This document shows positions 24,655 through 31,196 of a stretch of DNA of 36,760 nucleotides, piece after piece. This DNA is from Salinarimonas rosea DSM 21201 (GTDB lineage: Bacteria; Pseudomonadota; Alphaproteobacteria; Rhizobiales; Beijerinckiaceae), in contig NZ_AUBC01000033.1 of assembly GCF_000429045.1 (NCBI RefSeq), positions 1 through 36,760 of the forward strand, in the 5' to 3' direction. Position numbers and translations under genes: made by a program. The notes under the pieces are model-generated. The model made no database searches. It saw only the letters and a program-made list of their open reading frames with translations, and was not told the DNA's origin. Positions within the stretch are counted from its first letter, which is position 1; each line of letters begins with the position of its first letter.

Positions 24655-25467
24655 TCAGCCGAATTTCTGATCGAGCGCCTGCAGGTAGCGCTGCACCTTC
24701 TCGCGGCCCTCGGCGGTGAGGCGCACGAGGATGCGCCGGCCGTCCGTCGGGTCGCGGCGGCGCTCGATCAGGGCCGCCGCGACCATGTCGTCGAGGCGCC
24801 GCAGCGCCGTCGTGGTCGAGACGCCCGACACGAGGCACAGGCTCGTGACCGGCACCTCCTCGCCGCGCGCGGCGGCGTTGGCGAGATCGAGCAGCATCTC
24901 CCAGACCGGGTCCTCGAACAGGTCGGGCCCGAAGATGCGCTTGCGCTCCTTGCGGATCGCGAGCAGCGAGGCGAGCCGCTCGCCCGCGGTCGGGCTGCGG
25001 CGCGGCGCCTCGACCGGTGCGGCGGGTGCGGCCGCGGGGGCGTCCTCGCGGCGGGCGGTGGCCCCGCCGATGGCGGCGGCGACCTCGTGCGCGTCGACCG
25101 GCTTCTGGAGAAAGTCGTGCGCCTCGACCCGCAGCGCCGCCACGGCGCGCTCGAGGGTCGCCTCGCCGGTGAGCACGATCGCCGGCAGCGGCTGCTCGCG
25201 CCGGCGCGTGCGCAGCTTGCGCAGGAGCTCGATGCCGTCGATGCGCGGCAGGCCGACGTCGACCACGACGACGCCGATCTCCGGCACGCGGTCGACGGCG
25301 GCGAGCGCCTCGCCGGCGTCGTGGGCGCACACGACGCGCAAGCCCAGTCGCTCCAGGCCCTCGGCGAGCTCCTCGACGAACGCATCGTCGTCGTCGACGA
25401 GGAGCGCCGTCAGCGTCTCCGGGGTCGCCGTCGTCTCGGCGCGCGTGCTCGCCAGTGTCCCGATCAC
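24655..25467 (-). CDS. Response regulator with MarR-type output domain
   Basis: A 270-residue protein combining a receiver domain (about 20-135; acidic pocket LLVDDDD, phosphoacceptor Asp70 in VVVVDVGLP, VLTGEA, FLQKPV) with a C-terminal winged helix of MarR type (about 185-270; SLCLVSGVSTTTALRRLDDM recognition region, then IERRRDPTDGRRILVRLTAEG wing). An Ala/Pro-rich linker of about 45 residues joins them. MarR output domains on receivers are much rarer than OmpR or NarL types. Phosphorylation probably alters dimerisation and DNA binding. The start is GTG at 25467 with GAGG 7 nt upstream. It is the last gene of a four-gene signalling operon, 52 bp after the lone receiver, and is its only DNA-binding product. 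Confidence 0.9.
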   Translation of the reverse strand: MIGTLASTRAETTATPETLTALLVDDDDAFVEELAEGLERLGLRVVCAHDAGEALAAVDRVPEIGVVVVDVGLPRIDGIELLRKLRTRRREQPLPAIVLTGEATLERAVAALRVEAHDFLQKPVDAHEVAAAIGGATARREDAPAAAPAAPVEAPRRSPTAGERLASLLAIRKERKRIFGPDLFEDPVWEMLLDLANAAARGEEVPVTSLCLVSGVSTTTALRRLDDMVAAALIERRRDPTDGRRILVRLTAEGREKVQRYLQALDQKFG

Positions 25468-25519
25468 GTTCGTCCTCGCTCGGTAGACAGCCGATACCGC
25501 TACGCTAGCTCACAGGTCT

Positions 25520-25888
25520 TCACGTTTCGTGTGCGCGATCCTCCAGAGCCGCGATCAGATCTCGTGGCGCGAAGGGCTTGCGCAGCATGCCCGCCGCGCC
25601 GGCCGCGAGCGCCTGCGCGAGGCCCGCGTCGCCCTCGTGCCCGGTCATCACGAAGAACCGCCGGTCGCGTCGTGCGCACGGGTCGCCGCGCGCGGCACGC
25701 ATCAGGGCGAGACCGTCGAGACCGGGCATGCGCCAGTCGGTCACCACGACGTCGATCTCCGGGTGCAGCGCCAGAAGGTCGAGCGCTGCGCGCGGCCGGC
25801 TCTCGCCGACGACGGGGAGGCCCCGGCGGCCGAGCATCTCGACGATCTCCTCGAGGAGCTCCTCCTCGTCGTCCACGACCAGGATCAT
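25520..25888 (-). CDS. Single-domain response regulator (receiver only)
   Basis: A 122-residue CheY-like protein with no output domain. The acidic pair is Asp6-Asp7 (MILVVDDEEE), the phosphoacceptor is Asp51 (VVVTDWRMPG), the switch Thr is in FFVMTGHE, and the conserved Lys is in MLRKPF, so all catalytic positions are intact. The ATG at 25888 has GGGAG 7 nt upstream, 12 bp after the histidine kinase stop. In this operon it may relay phosphate from the kinase or compete with the receiver-MarR protein for it; no Hpt protein is visible. Confidence 0.92.
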   Translation of the reverse strand: MILVVDDEEELLEEIVEMLGRRGLPVVGESRPRAALDLLALHPEIDVVVTDWRMPGLDGLALMRAARGDPCARRDRRFFVMTGHEGDAGLAQALAAGAAGMLRKPFAPRDLIAALEDRAHET

Positions 25889-25900
25889 CGTTCGGCTCCC

Positions 25901-27700
25901 TCAGGCGGCGACGGCGTGGGCGGACGCGGCGAGCGGCAGGCGGACCTCGAACCGCGCCCCGCCCGCGACCGTCTCCGCGCGTATGCGCCCGCCCATGTCG
26001 ACGACGATCTTGCGCGCGAGCGCGAGCCCGAGCCCGGTGCCCTCGCCGGCGGGCTTGGTCGTGACGAAGGGCTCGAACAGGCGCTCGGCGATCTCCGGCG
26101 GCAGGCCGCCGGCATTGTCGTGCACCTCGACGACGAGTGCGCCCTCCTCGACACGCGCCCGCACGCGCACCCGCGGCGCCCGCGCATCCGGTGCGCGACG
26201 CCCCGGCGGCCCGAAGGCGTCGTGGGCGTTGACCAGGAGATTGACGAGCACCTGCTCGAACAGGGTCGGGTCGCCGGCGACGAGGCTGCCGCGGGCGTCC
26301 TCCACCCGGAGCGCGAGGGCGATGCCGGCGCGCTGGTACTGCTCGGCCACGGCGCCCCCCGCGAGCTCGATCGCCTCGGGCGGCGAGAAGGGGGGCTGGG
26401 GGCGATCGTCACCACGCCGCACGAGCCGGCGGATCTGGTCCGTGATGCGCCGGGCGCGGTCGACCTGCGCGTCGATGCGCGCGAGCTTCGGGCGCAGCTT
26501 CTCGGGCGGCGCGCCCTCGTCGAGGAGCGCAAGCGCGTTCGAGGAGGCCATCTTCATCGTGGCGAGCGGCTGGTTGATCTCGTGCACGATCGCCGCCGCC
26601 ATCTCGCCGACGGCGGCGAGCGTCGAGGCCTGCATCGCCTCGCGCTCGGCCGAGCGCGAGCGGGTCGTCTCGACGAGCGCGTACAGGCTCTGCTCGCGGC
26701 CGTTCCAGACGATGCGGCTGTGCAGCACCGTGCAGCTCATCAGCCAGCCGCCGGGATGGCGCAGGGTCACCGGCACCGCCGGGTCGGACGGACGCCGCGC
26801 GAGCGCGCCGCGGGCGCCGACGGCGCGGCGGCACTGGCCGATGGCCGCGCGCCAGGCGCCGTCGCGCGGATCGTCCGCGACGAGGCCCGCGGCGCTGGTG
26901 TTGATGAACACCGCGGCGTCCGTGTGCGGATCGGCGACGACGAAGGCGACTGGGGCCGCCTCGATCATCCGCCGGAGGCTCGCCTCGTTCTCCGCCGCCT
27001 GCGCGCGCGCGGCCCGCATCTCGTCGAGGCCGTGCTCGGCGCGGCGGACCTGGACGATCAGGAGCCCGACGAGGATCGCGCCGGAGATCACGAGCGAGCC
27101 GAGCGGCAGGATCGCGGGCGCCTCGCTCAGCTCGCTCTCGCGCCTGTACAGCTGCTCGTTGTAGGCGACCGTCTGCTGGAGCATGTGCTGGAGGTCGACC
27201 TCGAACGCGCGGATCCGTGCGCGCCAGTCGGAGATGCGGGTGCGGATCGCGGGATCGTCGGCATCCGTCGCGTAGACCTCGTCGGCGACGGCGGCGACCT
27301 CCGCCTCCATGCGCCTCGCCAGCTCCGGCACGCCGGGGAGGGAGGATAGGAAGTCGCCCCCGTCGGAGGCGCCGATCAGCGGCAGGCGCGAGAGCAGGAT
27401 CTCAAGCCGCAGCGCCGCCTCGGCGAGCCGGTCGGCGGAGGGCGCATGCTCGGCGAGCTGGAGCGCGGCGAGGCTGCGCACGTGCTCGAGCTTGGCCTGG
27501 TAGGCGGTCCAGCCGGAGGCGCGGATCGTCTCGGCGAGCAGCGCCTTCTGCTCGATCTGGCGCACGTAGACCCCCGCGGTCGCCGTGATGAAGACGCCGC
27601 AGGCGAGGATGAGGAGCGAGACGAGCGCGACGCGCCGGCGCCGGATCATCGCCGGGCGCACCGGCGGGCGGCTCGTCGGGCGGCTCGCCGGCGCGCTCAT
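25901..27700 (-). CDS. Two-TM sensor histidine kinase
   Basis: A 599-residue membrane histidine kinase. TM1 is about 24-45 (VALVSLLILACGVFITATAGVYV in part), followed by a periplasmic helical region of about 150 residues, TM2 about 196-216, and a PAS-like domain about 235-350 (MIEAAPVAFVVADPHTD). The H-box has phosphoacceptor His373 (MAAAIVHEINQPLATMKM), of the HEINQPL type shared with DctB and FixL kinases. Then come the N-box FEQVLVNLLVNAHDAF, G1 VHDNAGGLP, F-box LFEPFVTTK and G2 GTGLGLALARKIV. All ATP-binding boxes are intact. The ATG at 27700 overlaps the stop of the SUOX-like gene (ATGA), so the two are translationally coupled and the exported protein may be part of the sensing unit. The signal is unknown. 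Confidence 0.94.
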   Translation of the reverse strand: MSAPASRPTSRPPVRPAMIRRRRVALVSLLILACGVFITATAGVYVRQIEQKALLAETIRASGWTAYQAKLEHVRSLAALQLAEHAPSADRLAEAALRLEILLSRLPLIGASDGGDFLSSLPGVPELARRMEAEVAAVADEVYATDADDPAIRTRISDWRARIRAFEVDLQHMLQQTVAYNEQLYRRESELSEAPAILPLGSLVISGAILVGLLIVQVRRAEHGLDEMRAARAQAAENEASLRRMIEAAPVAFVVADPHTDAAVFINTSAAGLVADDPRDGAWRAAIGQCRRAVGARGALARRPSDPAVPVTLRHPGGWLMSCTVLHSRIVWNGREQSLYALVETTRSRSAEREAMQASTLAAVGEMAAAIVHEINQPLATMKMASSNALALLDEGAPPEKLRPKLARIDAQVDRARRITDQIRRLVRRGDDRPQPPFSPPEAIELAGGAVAEQYQRAGIALALRVEDARGSLVAGDPTLFEQVLVNLLVNAHDAFGPPGRRAPDARAPRVRVRARVEEGALVVEVHDNAGGLPPEIAERLFEPFVTTKPAGEGTGLGLALARKIVVDMGGRIRAETVAGGARFEVRLPLAASAHAVAA

Positions 27701-28236
27701 CGGGCGGCCGCCACGAAGACGACCTCGCGGACCTGCCAGATCATGCGCGCGTGGTAGCGCTGCGTCCGCAGGGCGGGGTCGGCATCCAGCGGGTAGACGA
27801 GCCAGATCGGCCCGCGGTCGCGCACGCGCATGCGCGTGCCGTCGAGCCGCGTCGCCAGCACCGGATCCCAGGTCGACCAATCCTGCGCGGGGACCTCGAT
27901 CGTATAGTCGTTGAGTGCGGTGAGCCGCGCCTCGGCGATCTCGCCGGCGTCGGGCTCGAGCGCAGCCAGCGCGCCGAGCCGCGCGCCCTCGAAGCGCCCG
28001 ACGCCCTCCGTCCAGGGCGTCGTCGTCTCGATCGCGATCGGGTCGAGCGCGTCCAGCGCGGCGAGGTCGAAGCCGCGGCGGGCGATCTCGCCGCCCTCGG
28101 CGTCGACCCAGCGGGCGACGAGGACGTCCTGCGCCGCCGCCGGTGCGGCGGACAGGACGGCCGCGAGGAGCGCCGTCGCCAGCACGAGGAGGAGGGCGAG
28201 GGCGGGGTTGCGGTGTGCGCGGGAGGAGCGGGACAT
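27697..28236 (-). CDS. Exported SUOX-like small protein of the signalling operon
   Basis: A 179-residue exported protein. The signal peptide is ALALLLVLATALLAAVLSAA with cleavage likely after AAAQ or APAAA near residue 36. The mature domain has the pattern of small proteins with the oxidoreductase molybdopterin-binding (SUOX) fold: FDLAALDALDPIAIETTTPW, then LTALNDYTIEVPAQDW, then RDRGPIWLVYPLDAD. No cofactor cysteine is present, since the mature part has none, so it is unlikely to be an active molybdoenzyme and may bind a ligand instead. It is first in the operon and its stop overlaps the start of the histidine kinase by 4 bp. A periplasmic sensing partner for the kinase is the natural inference. 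Confidence 0.75.
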   Translation of the reverse strand: MSRSSRAHRNPALALLLVLATALLAAVLSAAPAAAQDVLVARWVDAEGGEIARRGFDLAALDALDPIAIETTTPWTEGVGRFEGARLGALAALEPDAGEIAEARLTALNDYTIEVPAQDWSTWDPVLATRLDGTRMRVRDRGPIWLVYPLDADPALRTQRYHARMIWQVREVVFVAAAR

Positions 28237-28266
28237 GCGCGAGGGGCTCCGCGGGACGGCGCGGCG

Positions 28267-28290
28267 GGGCGGCCTGGGAGGAGGCCGCCC
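28267..28290. other. Hairpin in the leader of the signalling operon
   Basis: GGGCGGCCT and AGGCCGCCC form a perfect 9-bp stem with a 6-nt loop, 31 bp upstream of the first gene of the signalling operon. No U-run follows. It may be a stable leader structure; no function can be read from the sequence. Confidence 0.4.
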
Positions 28291-28418
28291 ACGCCCGGTT
28301 CTATCCGCCGGAGGAAAGCAGAAATTCCTTGCTCAATTCACCGCGCGGTCTCCCCGATTCGAGAGCGACCGGCGCGAAACCGCTCCATTCTGGAGTGACC
28401 TCGACCGAAGGAGGGCCC

Positions 28419-28934
28419 ATGCTGCTCAACGACTTCTCTCTCGCCGACGTCGACGGCGCGCGCGCGCACGACGCCACCGCCTGGCGCCTGATCTCCGATC
28501 GGGTGATGGGCGGCGTCTCGGACGGGCGCGCCGTCGTCGACACGGTCGGCGGGCGACGCGCGCTGCGGCTCACCGGGCGGGTGCGCCTCGAGAACGACGG
28601 CGGCTTCGTGCAGATCGCCCGCGACCTCGCGCCGGACGGTGCGCCGATCGACCTCTCCGGCTTCGCGGGGCTCGAGCTCGAGGTCCTCGGCAACGGCGAG
28701 GGCTACGGCGTGCACCTGCGCACCCGCGACGTGACGCGCCCTTGGCAGTCCTATCGCGCCGGCTTCGTCGCGGCACCGGAATGGACGCGCCTGCGCCTGC
28801 CCTTCGCGGGCTTTCGCGCGCATCGCATCGAGACGCCGCTCGATCTCTCGGGCGCGCGGCGCATCGGCCTCGTCGCCATCGGGCGTGCCTTCGACGCCGA
28901 TCTCGCGCTCGCGCGGCTGTCGCTCTACCGGTGA
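28419..28934 (+). CDS. CIA30 family protein
   Basis: A 171-residue protein of the CIA30 family (NADH:ubiquinone oxidoreductase intermediate-associated protein 30), a galactose-binding-like beta-sandwich. Family motifs are WRLISDRVMGGVSDGRA near the N-terminus, GRVRLENDGGFVQIARDL, GLELEVLGNGEGYGVHLRT, and the C-terminal SGARRIGLVAIGRAFDADLAL. In eukaryotes CIA30 helps complex I assembly; the bacterial role is unknown and no complex I gene is nearby. ATG 28419 follows GAAGGAGGG closely. No signal peptide. Its last 10 bp overlap the 3' end of the DUF6356 gene on the opposite strand. Confidence 0.88.
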   Translation: MLLNDFSLADVDGARAHDATAWRLISDRVMGGVSDGRAVVDTVGGRRALRLTGRVRLENDGGFVQIARDLAPDGAPIDLSGFAGLELEVLGNGEGYGVHLRTRDVTRPWQSYRAGFVAAPEWTRLRLPFAGFRAHRIETPLDLSGARRIGLVAIGRAFDADLALARLSLYR

Positions 28935-29200
28935 GGCGCGGCCTCGGCGGTCTCGCGGCCCGCGGCCCGCGCGCCGTGGCGCACGCGGTTGGCGACCATG
29001 CGCTCGTGCAGCTCGCCGACGGTGCGAGAGCCGGTCTTCGTGAACAGGAAGGGGAAGACGCCGTGGGCGAGGCAGGCGAGCCCCGCCACGAGCAGGCGGC
29101 CGCCGAAGGAGAAGGCGACGCCCATGTGCTCGAGATAGGTCTCGCCGACGGAGGCGGGGTGATCCGTGAAGGACAGGCGGCGGGGGGTCTCGTCGGTCAT
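28925..29200 (-). CDS. DUF6356 family small membrane protein
   Basis: A 91-residue protein. Family-type segments are FTDHPASVGETYLEHMGVAF, a hydrophobic stretch GGRLLVAGLACLAHGVFPFLFT that is probably one TM segment or a hairpin, and TGSRTVGELHERMVANR. The charged, alanine-rich tail is cytoplasmic by composition. The function of the family is unknown. ATG 29200 has GGAG 8 nt upstream. It converges on the CIA30 gene with a 10-bp overlap of coding ends and stands 123 bp from the divergent Lrp regulator. Confidence 0.8.
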   Translation of the reverse strand: MTDETPRRLSFTDHPASVGETYLEHMGVAFSFGGRLLVAGLACLAHGVFPFLFTKTGSRTVGELHERMVANRVRHGARAAGRETAEAAPHR

Positions 29201-29293
29201 CGGTCGGCTCCGGGACAGGGTCTCGTCGAGGAGCCCCATCATCGCCCCGCCGGCCGGGAAGCCCTTTGCCAATCGCGCCCCGGATCGCTAGTC

Positions 29294-29310
29294 TTGCGCA
29301 ATATCGTTGC
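29294..29310. promoter_or_regulatory. Candidate autoregulatory site of the second Lrp gene
   Basis: The 8-bp palindrome TTGCGCAA is followed after TATCG by TTGC, so GCAA-TATCG-TTGC forms a second inverted repeat. The cluster ends 13 bp before the Lrp start codon. Lrp/AsnC proteins often bind degenerate TTGC/GCAA dyads and repress themselves; that this is such a site is inferred. Confidence 0.35.
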
Positions 29311-29323
29311 ACGAGATCGCAAA

Positions 29324-29800
29324 ATGACGGAAAAATTCACCCTCGACGCGATCGATCGCAGAATCCTGGCTTGCCTCCAGGAGGACGCGACGCAGCCGCT
29401 CGACGCGCTCGCGGCGCAGGTCGGGCTCTCGCCGTCGCCGCTGTGGCGGCGCATCCGCAAGCTGGAGGAGGCGGGCGTGATCCTGCGCCGGGTCGCGCTG
29501 CTCGACCCCGACAGGCTCAACGTCGGCGTGACGGTCTTCGTCATGGTGCGCACCAGCCGCCACGAGGCGGACTGGGCGCGGCGCTTCTGCGAGGCGGTGG
29601 CGAAGATCCCCGAGGTGGTCGAGCTGTGGCGCATGAGCGGCCAGGTCGACTACCTCCTGCGCGTCGTCGTGCCCGACATCGCCGCCTACGACCGCGTCTA
29701 CAAGCGGCTGATCGCTGTCGCGGACCTCTACGACGTGTCCTCGTCCTTCGCCATGGAGCGCATCAAGAACACGACGGCGCTGCCGCTCGACTACGCCTGA
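29324..29800 (+). CDS. Lrp/AsnC family transcriptional regulator (second)
   Basis: A 158-residue regulator with the N-terminal winged helix-turn-helix (LDAIDRRILACLQEDATQPL, then AAQVGLSPSPLWRRIRKLEEAG) and the C-terminal RAM domain (VGVTVFVMVRTSRHEA through VVELWRMSGQVDYLLRVVV). It is clearly a paralogue, not a copy, of the first Lrp gene in the window: many positions differ, and the recognition helix here carries SPSPLWRRI against SAPPCLRRV. The ATG at 29324 is preceded by an A-rich rather than a G-rich sequence, so its ribosome-binding site is weak. It converges with pal over 32 bp. No target gene is evident from the context. Confidence 0.92.
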   Translation: MTEKFTLDAIDRRILACLQEDATQPLDALAAQVGLSPSPLWRRIRKLEEAGVILRRVALLDPDRLNVGVTVFVMVRTSRHEADWARRFCEAVAKIPEVVELWRMSGQVDYLLRVVVPDIAAYDRVYKRLIAVADLYDVSSSFAMERIKNTTALPLDYA

Positions 29801-29832
29801 GCGGCAGCGACCGATCGGAGGCGCGGGAGGCG

Positions 29833-30339
29833 TCAGGCGCCGGCGCCGCCCTCGAGCACGGTGACGGCCCGGCGGTTCTGCGACTGGCAGGAGGCGTCCG
29901 AGCAGGCGGCGGCGGGGCGCTCCTTGCCGTAGGAGACGGTGCGGATGCGGCCCGTGTCGACGCCGCGCGCCGCGAGATAGTCGCGCACGGCCTGGGCACG
30001 GCGGGCGCCGAGCGAGAAGTTGTACTCGCGCGTGCCGCGCTCGTCGGCGTGCCCCTCGATGAGGACGGCGTAGCGCGGATAGCGGGCGAGCCACTGCGCC
30101 TGCAGATCGAGCGTCGCCTGGGCGGTGGTGGTGAGGGTCGACTGGTCGGTCTCGAAGAAGACGCGGTCGCCGACGTTCACCGTGAAGTCCTGGGCGGACC
30201 CCGGCGTGGCGGAGCCGGCAACGCCGCCGGCGCCGAGCTCGGCGCCCGGCGGTGTCGCCGCGCAGGCGGCCAGCACGAGGGGCAGGGCGACCACTGCCGC
30301 GAGGCGGAGGGCGCGAACGGAAGAGAGCGACGCGAGCAT
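29833..30339 (-). CDS. pal: Peptidoglycan-associated lipoprotein Pal
   Basis: A 168-residue outer-membrane lipoprotein. The signal ends in the lipobox LAAC (LVLAACAATPP), so Cys26 is lipidated; a Gly/Ala linker follows. The OmpA-like peptidoglycan-binding domain has FFETDQSTLTTTAQATLDLQ, LIEGHADERGTREYNFSLG and SYGKERPAAACSDASCQSQ, ending QNRRAVTVL. These are the standard Pal positions for binding diaminopimelate. The CSDASC pair could form a disulfide. Pal normally follows tolB and precedes ybgF; here neither is next to it, because a convergent regulator lies downstream and cueR upstream. ATG 30339 gives a normal lipoprotein signal. Confidence 0.93.
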   Translation of the reverse strand: MLASLSSVRALRLAAVVALPLVLAACAATPPGAELGAGGVAGSATPGSAQDFTVNVGDRVFFETDQSTLTTTAQATLDLQAQWLARYPRYAVLIEGHADERGTREYNFSLGARRAQAVRDYLAARGVDTGRIRTVSYGKERPAAACSDASCQSQNRRAVTVLEGGAGA

Positions 30340-30442
30340 GGCGGACCTGTGACTCCTGGCGACCGGATGCGGGCGGGCGCACGTGCCCCGTCGCACGCCG
30401 GTCCGCCCCTGGTGTTGCCCCGCCATGATTGACGAAGCCTTA

Positions 30443-30477
30443 CGAGACGCGGCGCGAATCCCTCGCGCCCCGTCTCG
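30443..30477. other. Long stem-loop between pal and cueR
   Basis: CGAGACG and CGTCTCG (7 bp), one C-C mismatch, then GGCGCGA and TCGCGCC (7 bp), with an ATCCC loop. It lies 75 bp past the cueR stop and about 104 bp upstream of the pal start. Neither side has a U-run. It could end the cueR transcript, lie in the pal leader, or be a processing site. Confidence 0.45.
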
Positions 30478-30551
30478 ATTGCGTGAGGGTTAATCGAGCG
30501 TGAATACGGCGTAACGGCGGCACCCGCGCGACGAGACGGGCGTTGCGCGGA

Positions 30552-30941
30552 TCACGGGCTCGCGAGGTCGGCGAGAATCGGGCAGTCCGGCCGGTCGTCG
30601 CCGGCGCAGCAATGCGAGAGGTGCTCGAGCTGGTCGACCATGCCCTGCAGGTCGGCGATGCGCGCCTTCAGGTCGGCCACGTGCCGATCGGCGATCTCCT
30701 TCACCTCCCGGCTCGGCCGCCCGCGGTCGCGCCACAGCGCGAGGAGCCGGGTGATCTCCTCGATCGAGAAGCCGAGCGCGCGTGCGCGGCGGATGAACAC
30801 GAGCTCGTGCAGCTCGCGTGCGTCGAAGTCGCGGTAGGAATTGCCCGCCCGCTCCGCGGGGGCGAGCAGCCCGATCTCCTCGTAGTAGCGGATCATCTTC
30901 GCGGAGACGCCGGAGCGCCGGGCGGCCTCGCCGATCCTCAC
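30552..30941 (-). CDS. cueR: Cu(I)-responsive MerR-family regulator CueR
   Basis: A 129-residue MerR-family activator. The N-terminal winged helix (MRIGEAARRSGVSAKMIRYY) is followed by the long dimerisation helix and the metal loop. Ser77 and the two loop cysteines, Cys112 and Cys120 in CCAGDDRPDCPIL, fall at the same numbers as in E. coli CueR, and Ser77 is the mark of sensors for +1 ions. It therefore senses Cu(I) (or Ag, Au) and twists 19-bp-spacer promoters into an active form. The GTG start at 30941 overlaps the stop of a 33-codon ORF (GTGA). No copper ATPase, CopZ or multicopper oxidase gene is adjacent. Autoregulation is likely from the promoter found upstream. Confidence 0.93.
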   Translation of the reverse strand: MRIGEAARRSGVSAKMIRYYEEIGLLAPAERAGNSYRDFDARELHELVFIRRARALGFSIEEITRLLALWRDRGRPSREVKEIADRHVADLKARIADLQGMVDQLEHLSHCCAGDDRPDCPILADLASP

Positions 30942-31039
30942 GCCGCATCCCTCGGGCGGCCGGCCGCGCAGGCGGCCTCCTCGAGGTCGAGGCGGGGGAG
31001 GGGAGCGGCGTCGGCCGGCGTCTTCGGGGCGGTGGTCAT
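30938..31039 (-). CDS. 33-residue ORF translationally coupled to cueR
   Basis: A small ORF, MTTAPKTPADAAPLPRLDLE at its start and ending CAAGRPRDAA, with a good ribosome-binding site (GGAG, 7 nt before ATG) and a stop that overlaps the cueR GTG. It begins about 48 nt after the -10 of the CueR-type promoter, so it is the first thing translated on that message. There is one cysteine and no CxxC, so it is not a copper chaperone. I do not recognise it. It may be a leader peptide for coupling, or the remnant start of a lost copper gene. Confidence 0.45.
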   Translation of the reverse strand: MTTAPKTPADAAPLPRLDLEEAACAAGRPRDAA

Positions 31040-31086
31040 CTCGATCTCCGGGACGGGGGAGGGAACGCACCCCCGCAACTCGTGTC

Positions 31087-31117
31087 CCGATAACGTCCCA
31101 CATCATGGGAAGGTCAA
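31087..31117 (-). promoter_or_regulatory. CueR-type promoter (19-bp spacer)
   Basis: On the minus strand the -35 is TTGACC (31112-31117), the spacer is exactly 19 bp, and the -10 is TATCGG (31087-31092). The spacer begins TTCCCATGATGTGGGACG, with the inverted repeat TCCCA-TGATG-TGGGA at its centre. An over-long 19-bp spacer holding a CCTTCCC-type dyad is the signature of promoters activated by CueR, as at E. coli copA. It directs transcription into the 33-codon ORF and cueR. The -10 is a poor match to consensus, as expected for an activated promoter. Confidence 0.75.
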
Positions 31118-31196
31118 TGCGGGTTTCTGCGTGCCCCGATCGACTGCCCCGCTCGATTGCTCCGATCGATCGCTCCGGCCGTGCCCCGCGCCCACC

